Below, piece after piece: positions 48,055 to 57,372 of a DNA stretch of 64,000 nt. The first letter of the stretch is position 1, and every line of letters starts with the position of its first letter. The translations under genes and the position numbers were made by a program. Origin of the DNA: Shewanella sp. c952 (lineage in GTDB: Bacteria; Pseudomonadota; Gammaproteobacteria; Enterobacterales; Shewanellaceae); assembly GCF_019654975.1 (NCBI RefSeq), contig NZ_BPEW01000007.1, positions 107,783-171,782 on the forward strand. Direction: 5' to 3'. The notes under the pieces are model-generated. The model had not been told where the DNA came from, searched no databases, and worked only from the letters and a program-made list of their open reading frames with translations.

Positions 48055-50454
48055 ATGAAACCCTACAAACTCGCACTGGCAATTGCCCTAGCGACAGTGC
48101 CATTGACTAGTGTGTATGCTGCGACTAATACCGCTACTATTATAAAAAAGAGCCAAGCAGCCACCGGTTTCATTAATCTGTTTTATGAGAAGGCATCTGG
48201 CGATCTCTATCTCGAAGCTAACAAGCTAAATAAACCATTCTTACTGCTTACGAGTCTACCTCATGGCGTAGGTTCTAACGACATTGGCCTAGACAGAGGT
48301 CAGCTCGGTCGCACACGTATGGTGCAGTTCGAGCGTCATGGCCCTTATCTTATTCTTAAACAGCTCAATACGGCTTATCGTGCAAGTACTGATAATGCTG
48401 CCGAGCAACGTGCTGTTAAAGAAGCTTTTGCTGAATCAGTTTTATGGCGCGGAAAAGTGGTTACTGGCAAGCGTAATTTAGTCGCTATCAATGAGCTGGT
48501 GGTTAATGACCTGCATGGTATAAGTGAAGTCTTAGAGCAAACTAAGCAGGGGAGCTACCAGTTAGATAAAAGCAAGTCTTTGATCTTACCTGAAGGAGTG
48601 AAATCCTTTGAGCGCAACAGCGATGTTGATGTACTACTGACTTTTAATAGTGCCAAAGCAGGTAATTACGTCGCGCAGGTCACTCCTGATGCTAAGCATT
48701 TATCTGTGCGTCTTCGCTATTCGTTTATTGCCTTACCTGAAGAGCAGTATCAAGTGCGCAGTTATCACCCTATGAGCGGTTACCTGTCTGATGATTACCT
48801 CGATTATGGTACTCGTGTTGACGAAGACATTCGTCAGCGCTTTTTACTGCGGCATCGATTAGAAAAAGTCACCCCTGGAGCTGCGCCAAGTCAGGTGGTT
48901 AAACCTATTACTTATTATCTCGATCCAGGAGTACCAGAACCTATTCGCTCGGCACTGCTTGAAGGTGCCCGCTGGTGGGAAGATGCTTTCACTGATGCTG
49001 GTTTTATTAACGGCTTTAAAGTGGAGTTATTACCCGAAGATGCCGATCCACAAGATGTTCGTTATAACGTCATTCAATGGGTACATCGCGCGACGCGTGG
49101 TTGGTCGTACGGCTCTGCGGTTACCGATCCTCGCACTGGTGAGATTATCAAAGGACATGTGACTCTGGGTAGCCAGCGTGTGCGGCAAGATCATCTTATC
49201 GCCCGTGGCCTAACAGCAGGCTGGGAAGATAGAGCCGCAGCAGATGATGCTGCAATGGCATTATCGCTTGCGCGGATTAGGCAGTTATCAGCGCACGAAG
49301 TTGGCCATACATTAGGCTTAGATCATAACTTCGCCGCCTCAAGTAATAGCAATGCCTCGGTGATGGATTACCCACACCCTATGGTCACGGTAAATGGCGG
49401 TAAGATTGATATCAGCAAACCTTATGATGAAGGTGTTGGTGCATGGGATAAGTACACCGTAGCGTATGGCTACAGTGAGTTTGCTCCAGAGCAGGAGCAA
49501 GCTAAATTGGCAGAACTTCGCAATCAGGTTGAACGTCAAGGGTTACGCTACATCGGTGAGGCTGATTCTCGAAGTGCTGGAGCGAGTAATGCCTATGCGA
49601 GTTTATGGGACAATGGCACCGACCCTGTTGCAGAGCTGAAACGATTAAGTGCAGTACGAGCTAAAGCAATACAGGATTTTTCTGCAGCAACACTACTAGC
49701 CGAGCAGCCGCAAGGCGAGTTAAGTGATGCCTTTGTTCCTATCTATCTGCTAACGAGGTTTCAACTAACAGCAGCAGCTAAGTTTATTGGTGGTACAGAT
49801 TATACTTATGGTGATAGCGTCGATGGTAAAAGTTGGCACTACTTAGCGCCAGCGCTGCAACAGCAGGCATTAGAAGCCATTATATCGACGTTGACGCCCA
49901 GTGAGTTGACTATCTCTGAACCATTGCAGCAGATGTTAGTACCCAAGGCGGGCAACTATCAAAACACCCGTGAGAGTTTCCACTCTGGATTAGGTGTCGT
50001 CGCCGATCCGCTAGGAATGGCAGAAGTCTTGAGTCGTCATGCATTGTCGCAAGTGTTCGTGCCAGAGCGAATTAACCGAGTGAATCAAGCTTACCTTAAC
50101 GATAAAGAGCAGTGGTCAGTGGTTAAGATCACCGACAAGGTGCTAGCTAAAACTGTGTTCTCGGACATTCCGACCGGCCCAGAACTTGGTGTATGGATGC
50201 GTGTTAATGCGGTAACTATCGATGTGTTACTGCAGGCCTACCATGACGCAAAAACCAGACCTGAGGTTAAAGCGCAACTGGCTGAGCGATTAACTTATAC
50301 CGTTAAGCAATTGAAGCGCAAAGTGAAGCGGGTTAGTGCATATGAAGCTGCGCACTTTGCATGGTTGCAGCACGGTATTGAAAAGGGATTACTCAATCCC
50401 GAAATTAAACTGATTGTTAAACCGCTACCTATGCCGCCAGGTTCGCCTATCTAA
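48055..50454 (+). CDS. secreted zinc metalloprotease (DUF5117/DUF4953 type)
   Basis: A 799-residue exported protein. Signal peptide ends near VYA (about 22). The catalytic zinc motif HEVGHTLGLDH (His 414, Glu 415, His 418, His 424), a metzincin-type HExxHxxGxxH, is followed by a Met-turn candidate ASVMDYPHP. N-terminal SQAATGFINLFYEKASGDLYLE and the region ITYYLDPGVPEPIRSALLEGARWWEDAF are typical of the DUF5117-DUF4953 zinc-dependent metalloprotease family. Strong ribosome site (AAGGAGAG) and its own terminator. It likely degrades extracellular or periplasmic protein. Confidence 0.9.
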   Translation: MKPYKLALAIALATVPLTSVYAATNTATIIKKSQAATGFINLFYEKASGDLYLEANKLNKPFLLLTSLPHGVGSNDIGLDRGQLGRTRMVQFERHGPYLILKQLNTAYRASTDNAAEQRAVKEAFAESVLWRGKVVTGKRNLVAINELVVNDLHGISEVLEQTKQGSYQLDKSKSLILPEGVKSFERNSDVDVLLTFNSAKAGNYVAQVTPDAKHLSVRLRYSFIALPEEQYQVRSYHPMSGYLSDDYLDYGTRVDEDIRQRFLLRHRLEKVTPGAAPSQVVKPITYYLDPGVPEPIRSALLEGARWWEDAFTDAGFINGFKVELLPEDADPQDVRYNVIQWVHRATRGWSYGSAVTDPRTGEIIKGHVTLGSQRVRQDHLIARGLTAGWEDRAAADDAAMALSLARIRQLSAHEVGHTLGLDHNFAASSNSNASVMDYPHPMVTVNGGKIDISKPYDEGVGAWDKYTVAYGYSEFAPEQEQAKLAELRNQVERQGLRYIGEADSRSAGASNAYASLWDNGTDPVAELKRLSAVRAKAIQDFSAATLLAEQPQGELSDAFVPIYLLTRFQLTAAAKFIGGTDYTYGDSVDGKSWHYLAPALQQQALEAIISTLTPSELTISEPLQQMLVPKAGNYQNTRESFHSGLGVVADPLGMAEVLSRHALSQVFVPERINRVNQAYLNDKEQWSVVKITDKVLAKTVFSDIPTGPELGVWMRVNAVTIDVLLQAYHDAKTRPEVKAQLAERLTYTVKQLKRKVKRVSAYEAAHFAWLQHGIEKGLLNPEIKLIVKPLPMPPGSPI

Positions 50455-50477
50455 CCGGATTACTTTTTAGATGTTGT

Positions 50478-50509
50478 AAAAGCGCTTGGTACTTACTAAG
50501 CGCTTTTTT
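50478..50509 (+). terminator. rho-independent terminator of the metalloprotease gene
   Basis: Stem aaagcgctt / aagcgcttt, extended by a wobble pair and gta/tac, with a T-run. Confidence 0.88.
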
Positions 50510-50603
50510 ATTGAAAGTGATATAAATTAGATGGATAGTGCAACTTTTAGTCATCGAGGCAGTCTACGGTTACACATCCTTTTTATCTTGTAGTACTGGG
50601 AAA

Positions 50604-51008
50604 ATGTTATTTAAAGCTATAACCCATATTTTGCTGCTCATTTCCTTGCTTGGGCAGTTTCTGCTTACGCCGGCGATGGCGCTGCCAGATATGCTACATA
50701 CTTTAAGTCAACAGCATTCGATAAGCTCTGCACCGCGGTCTACCCCATTATCAGCAGTGTCTAACGTAAGCGACGTTTACGACTTCAAATCTAATATTGC
50801 CACCAACAATATAACCTTTGATTGTGAAGCCTTGTGCCAGGAACTAGCATCAGGCCAGTGCACCACTCATGGTGGTTGTAGCGTAGGACTGCACAATGAT
50901 GTCATTGTCGTCTCACAAAATAGCCTACAGCGCGAAAGAATAATTGCGCCAACTTGGTCAATTAAAACAGTTACTCTTCATATAGTTAATCCTCCTCCAA
51001 TAGCATAA
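50604..51008 (+). CDS. small secreted cysteine-containing protein
   Basis: A 134-residue protein. ATG 50604 is chosen because the long frame from 50538 has no signal sequence at its start; from 50604 a signal peptide runs to about AMA (27). The mature part has FDCEALCQELASGQCTTHGGC, a cysteine cluster able to form disulfides or bind metal, and ends in NPPPIA. The ending and layout recall the small protein at 29775-30065. Function unknown. Confidence 0.55.
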   Translation: MLFKAITHILLLISLLGQFLLTPAMALPDMLHTLSQQHSISSAPRSTPLSAVSNVSDVYDFKSNIATNNITFDCEALCQELASGQCTTHGGCSVGLHNDVIVVSQNSLQRERIIAPTWSIKTVTLHIVNPPPIA

Positions 51009-51144
51009 CCGTCTAACATAATTTTTAAGCTTTGTATGTTATTTGTATCAAATTGCAAATTCAGCCTCTTTTTTGTTCTCTATGCTAAGTAAATGACTTA
51101 GACTGTTTGTTAACAAGAATAGGCAAATAAGATTGGAGTTGTAT

Positions 51145-51456
51145 ATGAAAATGTTAACCAGCGTAGCCTTGTCAGTAGTTGTTACTTTAGTTTCTGCCTC
51201 TGCAATGGCAGAAAGACCTGATTTCTCTAAAACTTCAGCAGCACGTGCTGATTACGATTTTTCTAAAAATGTTGCAGCTAAGCAGGTCAATGATATTGAG
51301 CGTGGCACAACTCGCCATGATTTCTCTAAAACATCAGCTGCCACAAATGGCTATGAGTTCTCGAAAAACCCTACTGCGAAAGTAAAGCAGCATGTTAAAC
51401 CATCAACTCAACATGATTTTTCAAAAACAGATGCTGTTCATCAAGTTTGCATCTAA
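51145..51456 (+). CDS. small secreted FSK-repeat protein
   Basis: A 103-residue exported protein. ATG 51145 is chosen (GGAG upstream). Signal peptide ends at AMA (22). The mature chain consists of repeats carrying the motif [DE]FSK at residues 26-29, 38-41, 59-62, 71-74 and 91-94, in alternating FSKT and FSKN forms, so that a unit of about 33 residues occurs nearly three times. Highly charged and unlikely to form a hydrophobic core. No family known to me. Strong terminator follows. Confidence 0.65.
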   Translation: MKMLTSVALSVVVTLVSASAMAERPDFSKTSAARADYDFSKNVAAKQVNDIERGTTRHDFSKTSAATNGYEFSKNPTAKVKQHVKPSTQHDFSKTDAVHQVCI

Positions 51457-51476
51457 ATAGATTAAGTTAATTGATA

Positions 51477-51509
51477 AAAAAAGGGCTACTCAATGAGTAG
51501 CCCTTTTTT
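51477..51509 (+). terminator. rho-independent terminator of the FSK-repeat gene
   Basis: A long perfect stem (51477-51492 with 51494-51509, aaaaaagggctactca / tgagtagccctttttt) with a small loop; the right arm is T-rich. Confidence 0.92.
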
Positions 51510-51536
51510 AATGAGTGATTGGATTACGGCTCGTAA

Positions 51537-51874
51537 TACTAATTCCATTAAGAATATACTCAGTTCAGAGACGCTCACAATGTGCGGTTGATATTTAAGG
51601 CATGGGGAAATCACTTAATACAGCGCATGTGGCCTTCGATATATGACTCAATGGTCTATTTTGTTCCATACAAAATAAGACATTGCGGCCCTCCTTGGCG
51701 GTCAGATTTAGGAGGTACGAGACCAAGGATAGTCGAAGGTAGAATAATGCAGGAGCAATTATCGAGAGCGAAGCAGGATGCCAGAGCCGAGAATAGTTAT
51801 TCGCGATAAGCCACTAACTTGTCTAAAGTGATTTTAGCTCCCGCTGAATGAGCAACTCTTTAATGGAATTGGTA
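51537..51874. repeat. MITE-like element with terminal inverted repeats (copy 2)
   Basis: A 338-bp non-coding stretch with terminal repeats tactaattccattaa (51537-51551) and ttaatggaattggta (51860-51874), matching at 14 of 15 positions. Its right end (gagcaactcttta) and an internal segment (gtagaataatgcaggagc) resemble copy 1 at 6920-7344. The reading frame inside (51582-51809) is a product of the repeat, not a gene. Confidence 0.7.
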
Positions 51875-51891
51875 TAATTATGACAACTTAA

Positions 51892-52242
51892 CTAATTTTC
51901 TTGTTTGTCTTGTTGCCGACCTAAACGGTATGAATCTGCTACACCAAAAAGCCAGGATAATACAAAGGCTGCAGTCGCGATATTAATCCACAGCGCCTCT
52001 TTGCCAGCAGGCGCTTGAGTCACAGCACTGTAAATAGCATCAAGCTGTAGTGGAATTTCACCATTGATTATCTTCTCTGAGATCAGCAGCGCTTTTTGAT
52101 AAGCATGCCAGCATAGATAACTTATTGCAGCGACAGCAGTAACCAAAATGATATTGCCAGCGGTGCGTTGCTTCAGGTAAAAATGGCCCGCTCCTGGGCA
52201 TACAAATGCAGATAATAACGCGGCTTTTACTGAGGTTTTCAT
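51892..52242 (-). CDS. small membrane protein, TM2-like
   Basis: A 116-residue protein. ATG 52242 is chosen because AGGAAAG lies just upstream. It begins with a short helix VKAALLSAFVCPGAGHFYLKQ, a CPGAGHFYL segment typical of TM2/DUF5683-type proteins, then two more membrane helices (about 27-45 and 85-100) and a polar tail. Function unknown. It is followed upstream by a secreted protein gene in the same direction. Confidence 0.62.
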   Translation of the reverse strand: MKTSVKAALLSAFVCPGAGHFYLKQRTAGNIILVTAVAAISYLCWHAYQKALLISEKIINGEIPLQLDAIYSAVTQAPAGKEALWINIATAAFVLSWLFGVADSYRLGRQQDKQEN

Positions 52243-52306
52243 GGTCTTTCCTGTGTGCTTTTTAGTGGCTAACCACATACGCTTTAGCAGCTACTATTTA
52301 TAGCGC

Positions 52307-52678
52307 TTACTCAAGATCAATTCGGCGAATGGCTTGCTTTAAAAAATTGACCTTGTGTGCTAACTGTTGCCGACGTTCATCTTGCTGCCTGTGTGCATCA
52401 AGCTGACTTTGCACGCCCGTTAGCTCTTGTACCAACCAACCTCTAATCATCACGTAATATCTTGAGTCCGTACCGTATTGGTAGATTAATTCAAGGGAGT
52501 CAGGCTGAGCATCAGTTATAGCCTTGTCGATGGCGTTAACCATGAAGCCAATTTGATACTCTGACTGGTTATTCGATAAGTCGTTGTCTGCCAATGCTGA
52601 GCCTGATAGCAAACTGCTTAACAGTAATACCACAACGGTGGCTGAGCGAGTAGCATGGCTTAGTGCAAAGCATTTCAT
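52307..52678 (-). CDS. small secreted helical protein, unknown function
   Basis: A 123-residue protein with a signal peptide ending at SALA (about 30). The mature part contains a helical domain with YQYGTDSRYYVMIRGWLVQELTG and a charged coiled-coil C-terminus rich in Arg, Gln and His. Periplasmic by inference. It is 64 bp upstream of the TM2-like gene in the same direction and may share its operon. Confidence 0.55.
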   Translation of the reverse strand: MKCFALSHATRSATVVVLLLSSLLSGSALADNDLSNNQSEYQIGFMVNAIDKAITDAQPDSLELIYQYGTDSRYYVMIRGWLVQELTGVQSQLDAHRQQDERRQQLAHKVNFLKQAIRRIDLE

Positions 52679-52773
52679 AAGTGACAAGCTTTAGTGTGAA
52701 TTGATTTAAGATTAACAGCGTCTGTTAGTGATTACTCATAAAATATTGTTCATCTTTGATTGAACGTGACTCT

Positions 52774-52886
52774 GGGCTGTTGATCTGTATCGCTGGGTTA
52801 GCCGCTTTTCACTTAGCTCGCTAAGCATCATCGCTCAAGCCTTGCCCTAACTGGAACAAAACTAAGCTCGAAAGATCAACATCCCA
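52774..52886. repeat. 113-bp element with 13-bp imperfect inverted ends
   Basis: Ends gggctgttgatct (52774-52786) and agatcaacatccc (52874-52886) match as an inverted repeat at 12 of 13 positions. Inside lies a small palindrome cttagctcgctaag. No coding capacity. Part of its interior resembles bases downstream of groEL (see findings). Confidence 0.5.
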
Positions 52887-52895
52887 TAGACGTAT

Positions 52896-52927
52896 TCAGG
52901 CTCAACACATTACTGAGTTGAGCCTGA
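52896..52927. terminator. hairpin downstream of the RND operon
   Basis: Perfect 11-bp stem tcaggctcaac / gttgagcctga with a ten-base loop, 85 bp beyond the RND stop. It lacks a U-run, so it may be a weak terminator or 3' mRNA stabiliser. Confidence 0.45.
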
Positions 52928-53011
52928 GCTGCCGGGAAGCATTTTTTGAAACTAGCTCATTTGAGCTATTGTTTGATCTATTGGGTTATTTAATGCGTGG
53001 TAACCCCCTTA

Positions 53012-56000
53012 TCATGCTTGCTTATGTGGATAAGGAATACGGAACATCAAGGTGTAGGTTACTGGCAGTACAATCAGTGTGAGCACTGACGCAAAACCTA
53101 AACCAAAGATGATGGTAATTGCCATTGAGCCAAAGAAGGCATCAGACAGCAATGGGATCATCCCCAGCATGGTCGTAATGGCTGCCATTAATACTGGTCT
53201 GACGCGACTCACTGAAGAGTCCACTACCGCTTGGTAGGGATCTTTACCTTCGCTGAGCTCAAGGTTTATTTGATCCACCAACACAATGCCATTTTTAATG
53301 ATCATACCCGTTAGACTTAACATGCCGAGCATGGCCATAAAGCTAAAGGGTGCATCAAACAGCAGTAACCCAGCGACCACACCAATAATTGCTAGTGGCA
53401 CGGTAAACCAAATAACTAACGGCTGTCTTACTGAGTTAAACAGCACTACTGTGATTAAAAACATTGCCAAGTAACCGAGCGGGATTGAGCTAAATACTGA
53501 CTCTTGCGCTTCCAGTGACGTTTCATATTCGCCGCCCCATTCAAGCTCGTAGCCGCGTGGTAGCGTAATCGCTTCAATATCAGTCTTTACCTTTCTAAAT
53601 ACCGAATCGGCGGTCTCGCCAGTGCCATTAATGGGGTCAGCAAGCACTGCAATAACCCGCTTACGATCGCGGCGCATAATTAGCGGGTTTTCCCACTCTG
53701 TTTCGAAGTTAGATACGACCTGTGTGACAGGCACAAAGGTATTGTTGTCTGAACTCCATATTTGTAGTTTCCAAATACTTTCCGCATCCAGCCTTTCGCT
53801 GGCTGGCGCACGAGCGATAATTGGCAGTAGGTGGCTGTTTTCACGATAGGTACCAATCTGCTTACCACTGAAATTAATCAACAGCGAATTATCTAAGTCT
53901 GTCTTACTAATGCCAGTCTCTCTTGCCTGTGCGAGTGCAAGCTGCGGGCGAATAAGGTTAACCTGATTACGCCAGTTGTGGCGTACTGCAGTTGCAGTCG
54001 GTTCGTTATTCAGTATCGCGGCGGCTTGCGCGGCCAATTGACGCAGTACCTCGGGATCTTCACCATAAAAACGCGCTTCAATTTTGGCTGCTGGGCTTGG
54101 GCCGTTCTCCATGTACTTAAAGCGGTATTCAGCCTCTGGATAGTCTTGGCTCAGCTCTGTTTCAAGCTTGCGCATATATTGATTAAGCGTGGTTAAATCG
54201 CTCATTTCAATGAGCAACTGGCCATAAGCGCTATAACCCTTTTCTGGCACATAAGAGAGTACAAATCGCTGCGTACCTTGGCCTACAACCGTGGTTAAGT
54301 TGCTAAGGCCGAAGTCTTGCTTAGCTTGTTGCTGCATAATATCTGCTTCAATTCGAGAAAGCAGTTTTTCAGTAGCTTTAATATCAGAGCCTTCAGGCAT
54401 CCAAACATCAACAAAGAACATCGGTGTATTTGATGCAGGGAAGAATACGTTCTTAACCTGTCCAAACCCCACCACTGCCGTTACCAGTGCCGCGATAACC
54501 AATAACAAGGTGACTGAACGAAAGCGCATCGCGATGTTTAAACTTTGGCGATACAGGGTAAATAGCCAACCCTTGTAAGGATCTTCATCAACCGCTTCGT
54601 TGACTACGCCATCTTTAAACATGATATTGCAGAAAAACGGTGTGAGCGTCATGGCGGTGATCCAGCTGATAAACAGTGAAATCAACAGCACTTGAAACAG
54701 CGATACACAGAACTCACCGGTAGAATTGTCAGACAGTCCAATTGGCGCGAACGCGATAATGGCAATAATGGTGGCGCCAAGTAGCGGCCACTGAGTTTGC
54801 GAAATAACACTCTTGGCTGTTTCTAAGCGAGTTTTACCTCGTTTAATACCAATTAAAATGCCTTCTGTGACCACAATGGCATTATCAACTAACATCCCGA
54901 GTGCGATAATCAGCGCGCCAAGGGAGATTATCTGTAACTCAATATTGAGTACATTCATTACGATGAAAGTACCGAGAATGGTTAGCAGTAACACTAGGCC
55001 CATTAGCAACCCTGAGCGCACGCCCATAAAGATCAGCAGCACACCAATTACAATGGCAATTGATTCGGCTAAGTTAATCAAAAAGCCGCTAACCGTATCG
55101 TCAACCATCTTGCTTTGGTCGTAGACGGTATCTAAAGACATACCGAGTGGTAGCTCGCTATTTAACTCGCTCATGCGGGCATTCACTGCCGCGCCTACAT
55201 CCACTACGTTGACACCACTGGCAAAAGCGATACCAATAGACAAAGCTTGCTTACCATCAGCGTGGTATATGTTGCCTGGCGTCTCCTCAACGTCTTTATA
55301 GATATTGGCAATATCACCGAGATAGATAAGCTTAGCGCTACCAGGGGGGCTTATTAGCAGACGTTCCATTTGGCTAACATTGTCGAACTCACCAGTAGGG
55401 TGAATACGAATGCGGTTGTCCCCAACACGAACGCTGCCCGCATTAGACACCACATTTTGGCTTTGGATCAGTCCATAGATATAGTCTTGATCTAATCCGA
55501 GGGCATTAAGTTTTTGCTGAGAGATCTCAACCACCACTTGATCCATCACCTTACCGGCAATGGTGACCTTTTTAATACCATCGACCAGTACCAGTTCACG
55601 TCTTAAAAAGTCAGCATAGTTCTGCAATTCACGATCGCTATAACCGTCGCCACTAACGTTGAGCAAAATACCATAGACATCGCCAAAATCATCAATAACC
55701 TTCGGTGTTAGTGCGCCCGGTGGCAGCTCATTGATTTTGTCATTCACCTTGCGGCGGACTTCATCCCACACTTGTGGTAATTGGTCACCGGCATAGTTAT
55801 CGGCCATCTCTATCTCAATCTGAGACAAGCCTGCACTGTTAACTGAGGTGATATGTTTAATCCCTTCAAGTTGCTGCAAAGCATCTTCTAGCGGGAGGGT
55901 GACTTCCTCTTCTACTTGCTCAGGTGAGGCACCGGGGTAGGCGGTAACAACCAAGGCCTGTTTAATGGTAAATTCTGGAAACTCAAGTTGCCCTAAGTTC

Positions 56001-56089
56001 AAAAATGACACTGAACCACCTACTAATAACAGTAGGGCAAACATCCAGCTGATCACCTTATGGGTGATAGAATACTCTGCAAAATTCAT
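53012..56089 (-). CDS. RND efflux permease
   Basis: A 1025-residue inner membrane transporter of the HAE1/AcrB-like RND family: twelve membrane segments, two large periplasmic loops (about 30-330 and 555-860), and N-terminal YSITHKVISWMFALLLLVGG. In the fourth helix the proton-relay motif reads ALGMLVDNAIVV near residue 400: one of the two adjacent aspartates of AcrB is Asn here, a variant seen in some RND pumps. The adaptor gene lies upstream; no outer membrane channel is encoded, so a TolC-type protein from elsewhere is needed. Probably drug or metabolite export. Confidence 0.92.
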   Translation of the reverse strand: MNFAEYSITHKVISWMFALLLLVGGSVSFLNLGQLEFPEFTIKQALVVTAYPGASPEQVEEEVTLPLEDALQQLEGIKHITSVNSAGLSQIEIEMADNYAGDQLPQVWDEVRRKVNDKINELPPGALTPKVIDDFGDVYGILLNVSGDGYSDRELQNYADFLRRELVLVDGIKKVTIAGKVMDQVVVEISQQKLNALGLDQDYIYGLIQSQNVVSNAGSVRVGDNRIRIHPTGEFDNVSQMERLLISPPGSAKLIYLGDIANIYKDVEETPGNIYHADGKQALSIGIAFASGVNVVDVGAAVNARMSELNSELPLGMSLDTVYDQSKMVDDTVSGFLINLAESIAIVIGVLLIFMGVRSGLLMGLVLLLTILGTFIVMNVLNIELQIISLGALIIALGMLVDNAIVVTEGILIGIKRGKTRLETAKSVISQTQWPLLGATIIAIIAFAPIGLSDNSTGEFCVSLFQVLLISLFISWITAMTLTPFFCNIMFKDGVVNEAVDEDPYKGWLFTLYRQSLNIAMRFRSVTLLLVIAALVTAVVGFGQVKNVFFPASNTPMFFVDVWMPEGSDIKATEKLLSRIEADIMQQQAKQDFGLSNLTTVVGQGTQRFVLSYVPEKGYSAYGQLLIEMSDLTTLNQYMRKLETELSQDYPEAEYRFKYMENGPSPAAKIEARFYGEDPEVLRQLAAQAAAILNNEPTATAVRHNWRNQVNLIRPQLALAQARETGISKTDLDNSLLINFSGKQIGTYRENSHLLPIIARAPASERLDAESIWKLQIWSSDNNTFVPVTQVVSNFETEWENPLIMRRDRKRVIAVLADPINGTGETADSVFRKVKTDIEAITLPRGYELEWGGEYETSLEAQESVFSSIPLGYLAMFLITVVLFNSVRQPLVIWFTVPLAIIGVVAGLLLFDAPFSFMAMLGMLSLTGMIIKNGIVLVDQINLELSEGKDPYQAVVDSSVSRVRPVLMAAITTMLGMIPLLSDAFFGSMAITIIFGLGFASVLTLIVLPVTYTLMFRIPYPHKQA

Positions 56090-56212
56090 CGGTAAAATCT
56101 CTTAGTTAAAACGCCTGCTCGGCTGGCAGCACTCAAGCTCAATGGGTTGTTAATGCGCTAGCAACAACAATCGAATGTGAGTGAGTAACGGGGATTGGAA
56201 TGGGGTTGCTAA

Positions 56213-57295
56213 CTACACCCCTCGCTGCCAGCGAAGCGGCTTAACATTGAGATCTTCAACAAGATATTGCACACCAGCGACCACAACTTTGTCGCCTACG
56301 TTCACACCTTGTGTCACTTCAATGCCGTTGGTGGTCACCTTACCTAGGGTAACAACCTGTGAATGAACCTTGCCGCTATCGGCGTTGAAGGTCCAAATAA
56401 TGTTCTGCCCATCAGTGTCGCGTTTGGTAATAGCACTGGCGGGTAATACTGAGGTAATGCCACTCACTTTGCTGTTAGAGACATCCATAGTGAGTTCGGC
56501 GCTCATACCCGGCAAGATGTTGATATCAGTTGGCTGCGGCAGGGTAAATACCACTTCGTAGCTTTGAGTTCCAGGGGTCACTTGAGTGGCATGCTCTTTG
56601 AGTTTTACCGGAAAAGATAGCTCAGGTTTAGTGGTAAAACGTACCGTAGGTTGAGTTACCGCGTTGGGATTAAAGCGGGCAATATTACTGGCGAGCGACT
56701 CAGGCACTTGGATCACCACATCAATATTGCGATCTTTTTGCAGTACCAAAATAGACTGATTGGCTTGTACCATCTGATAGTTATCAATTGATATCTTGGC
56801 GATAGTACCGTCAAACGGCGCTTTTAGTTCAGTGTAACCGAGTTGATCTTGTGCGCTAGCAAGGTTCGCCTGCGATGATTTAAGTTGTGCTTGTGCAGTG
56901 TCATATTCTGCTTGAGAGATAAGCTCGCGGCGCAGCAATTCACCTTTTCGTTTAAAGTCGGCAGAGGCTAACTCATAGTCAGCTTCACGGTTAAGTAAGG
57001 TATTGCGGGCATCACGGCTATCTAGCCTTGCCAGTACTGTGCCTTTTTTAACGTGTTGCCCTTCAAAAAAGGCAAACTCAACTAAATGACCCGATAATCT
57101 AAATGCAAGATCGGCTTGCTTAGTTGCAGCCACTTTGGCTGGGAATACACGAATGGAACCGGCGTTTACATCGGTGACCTCAAGTAGTTTAACTGGGCGT
57201 ACAGTTGGCGCTGGTGTTTCAACTGACTCTGCGCTGCAACCCGCTAACACTGAGGTAAGAACAATAAACGAGAGGGTAGTGGGCAAGTGCTTCAT
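56213..57295 (-). CDS. RND membrane-fusion (adaptor) lipoprotein
   Basis: A 360-residue periplasmic adaptor. ATG 57295 gives a signal peptide with lipobox LAGC (about 20-23). It has the first beta strand PAKVAATKQADLAFRLSGHLVE, the lipoyl half with GQHVKKGTVLARLDSRD, a helical hairpin (about 95-165), GYTELKAPFDGTI and a beta-barrel domain. Links the RND pump to an outer membrane channel. Transcribed ahead of the pump gene (about 120 bp gap) and divergent from the LysR gene, whose product probably controls it. Confidence 0.92.
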   Translation of the reverse strand: MKHLPTTLSFIVLTSVLAGCSAESVETPAPTVRPVKLLEVTDVNAGSIRVFPAKVAATKQADLAFRLSGHLVEFAFFEGQHVKKGTVLARLDSRDARNTLLNREADYELASADFKRKGELLRRELISQAEYDTAQAQLKSSQANLASAQDQLGYTELKAPFDGTIAKISIDNYQMVQANQSILVLQKDRNIDVVIQVPESLASNIARFNPNAVTQPTVRFTTKPELSFPVKLKEHATQVTPGTQSYEVVFTLPQPTDINILPGMSAELTMDVSNSKVSGITSVLPASAITKRDTDGQNIIWTFNADSGKVHSQVVTLGKVTTNGIEVTQGVNVGDKVVVAGVQYLVEDLNVKPLRWQRGV

Positions 57296-57372
57296 AAATT
57301 GAATTCCGTATAAATGTGACAATATGTATTAACTAGGGCGCAACAATAACAGCCAATTGAGTTGAGTAAAAT

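Noticed and set aside
51582..51809. 75-residue reading frame inside the repeat
   Set aside because: Lies wholly inside the MITE-like element and has no ribosome site; composition is that of the repeat.
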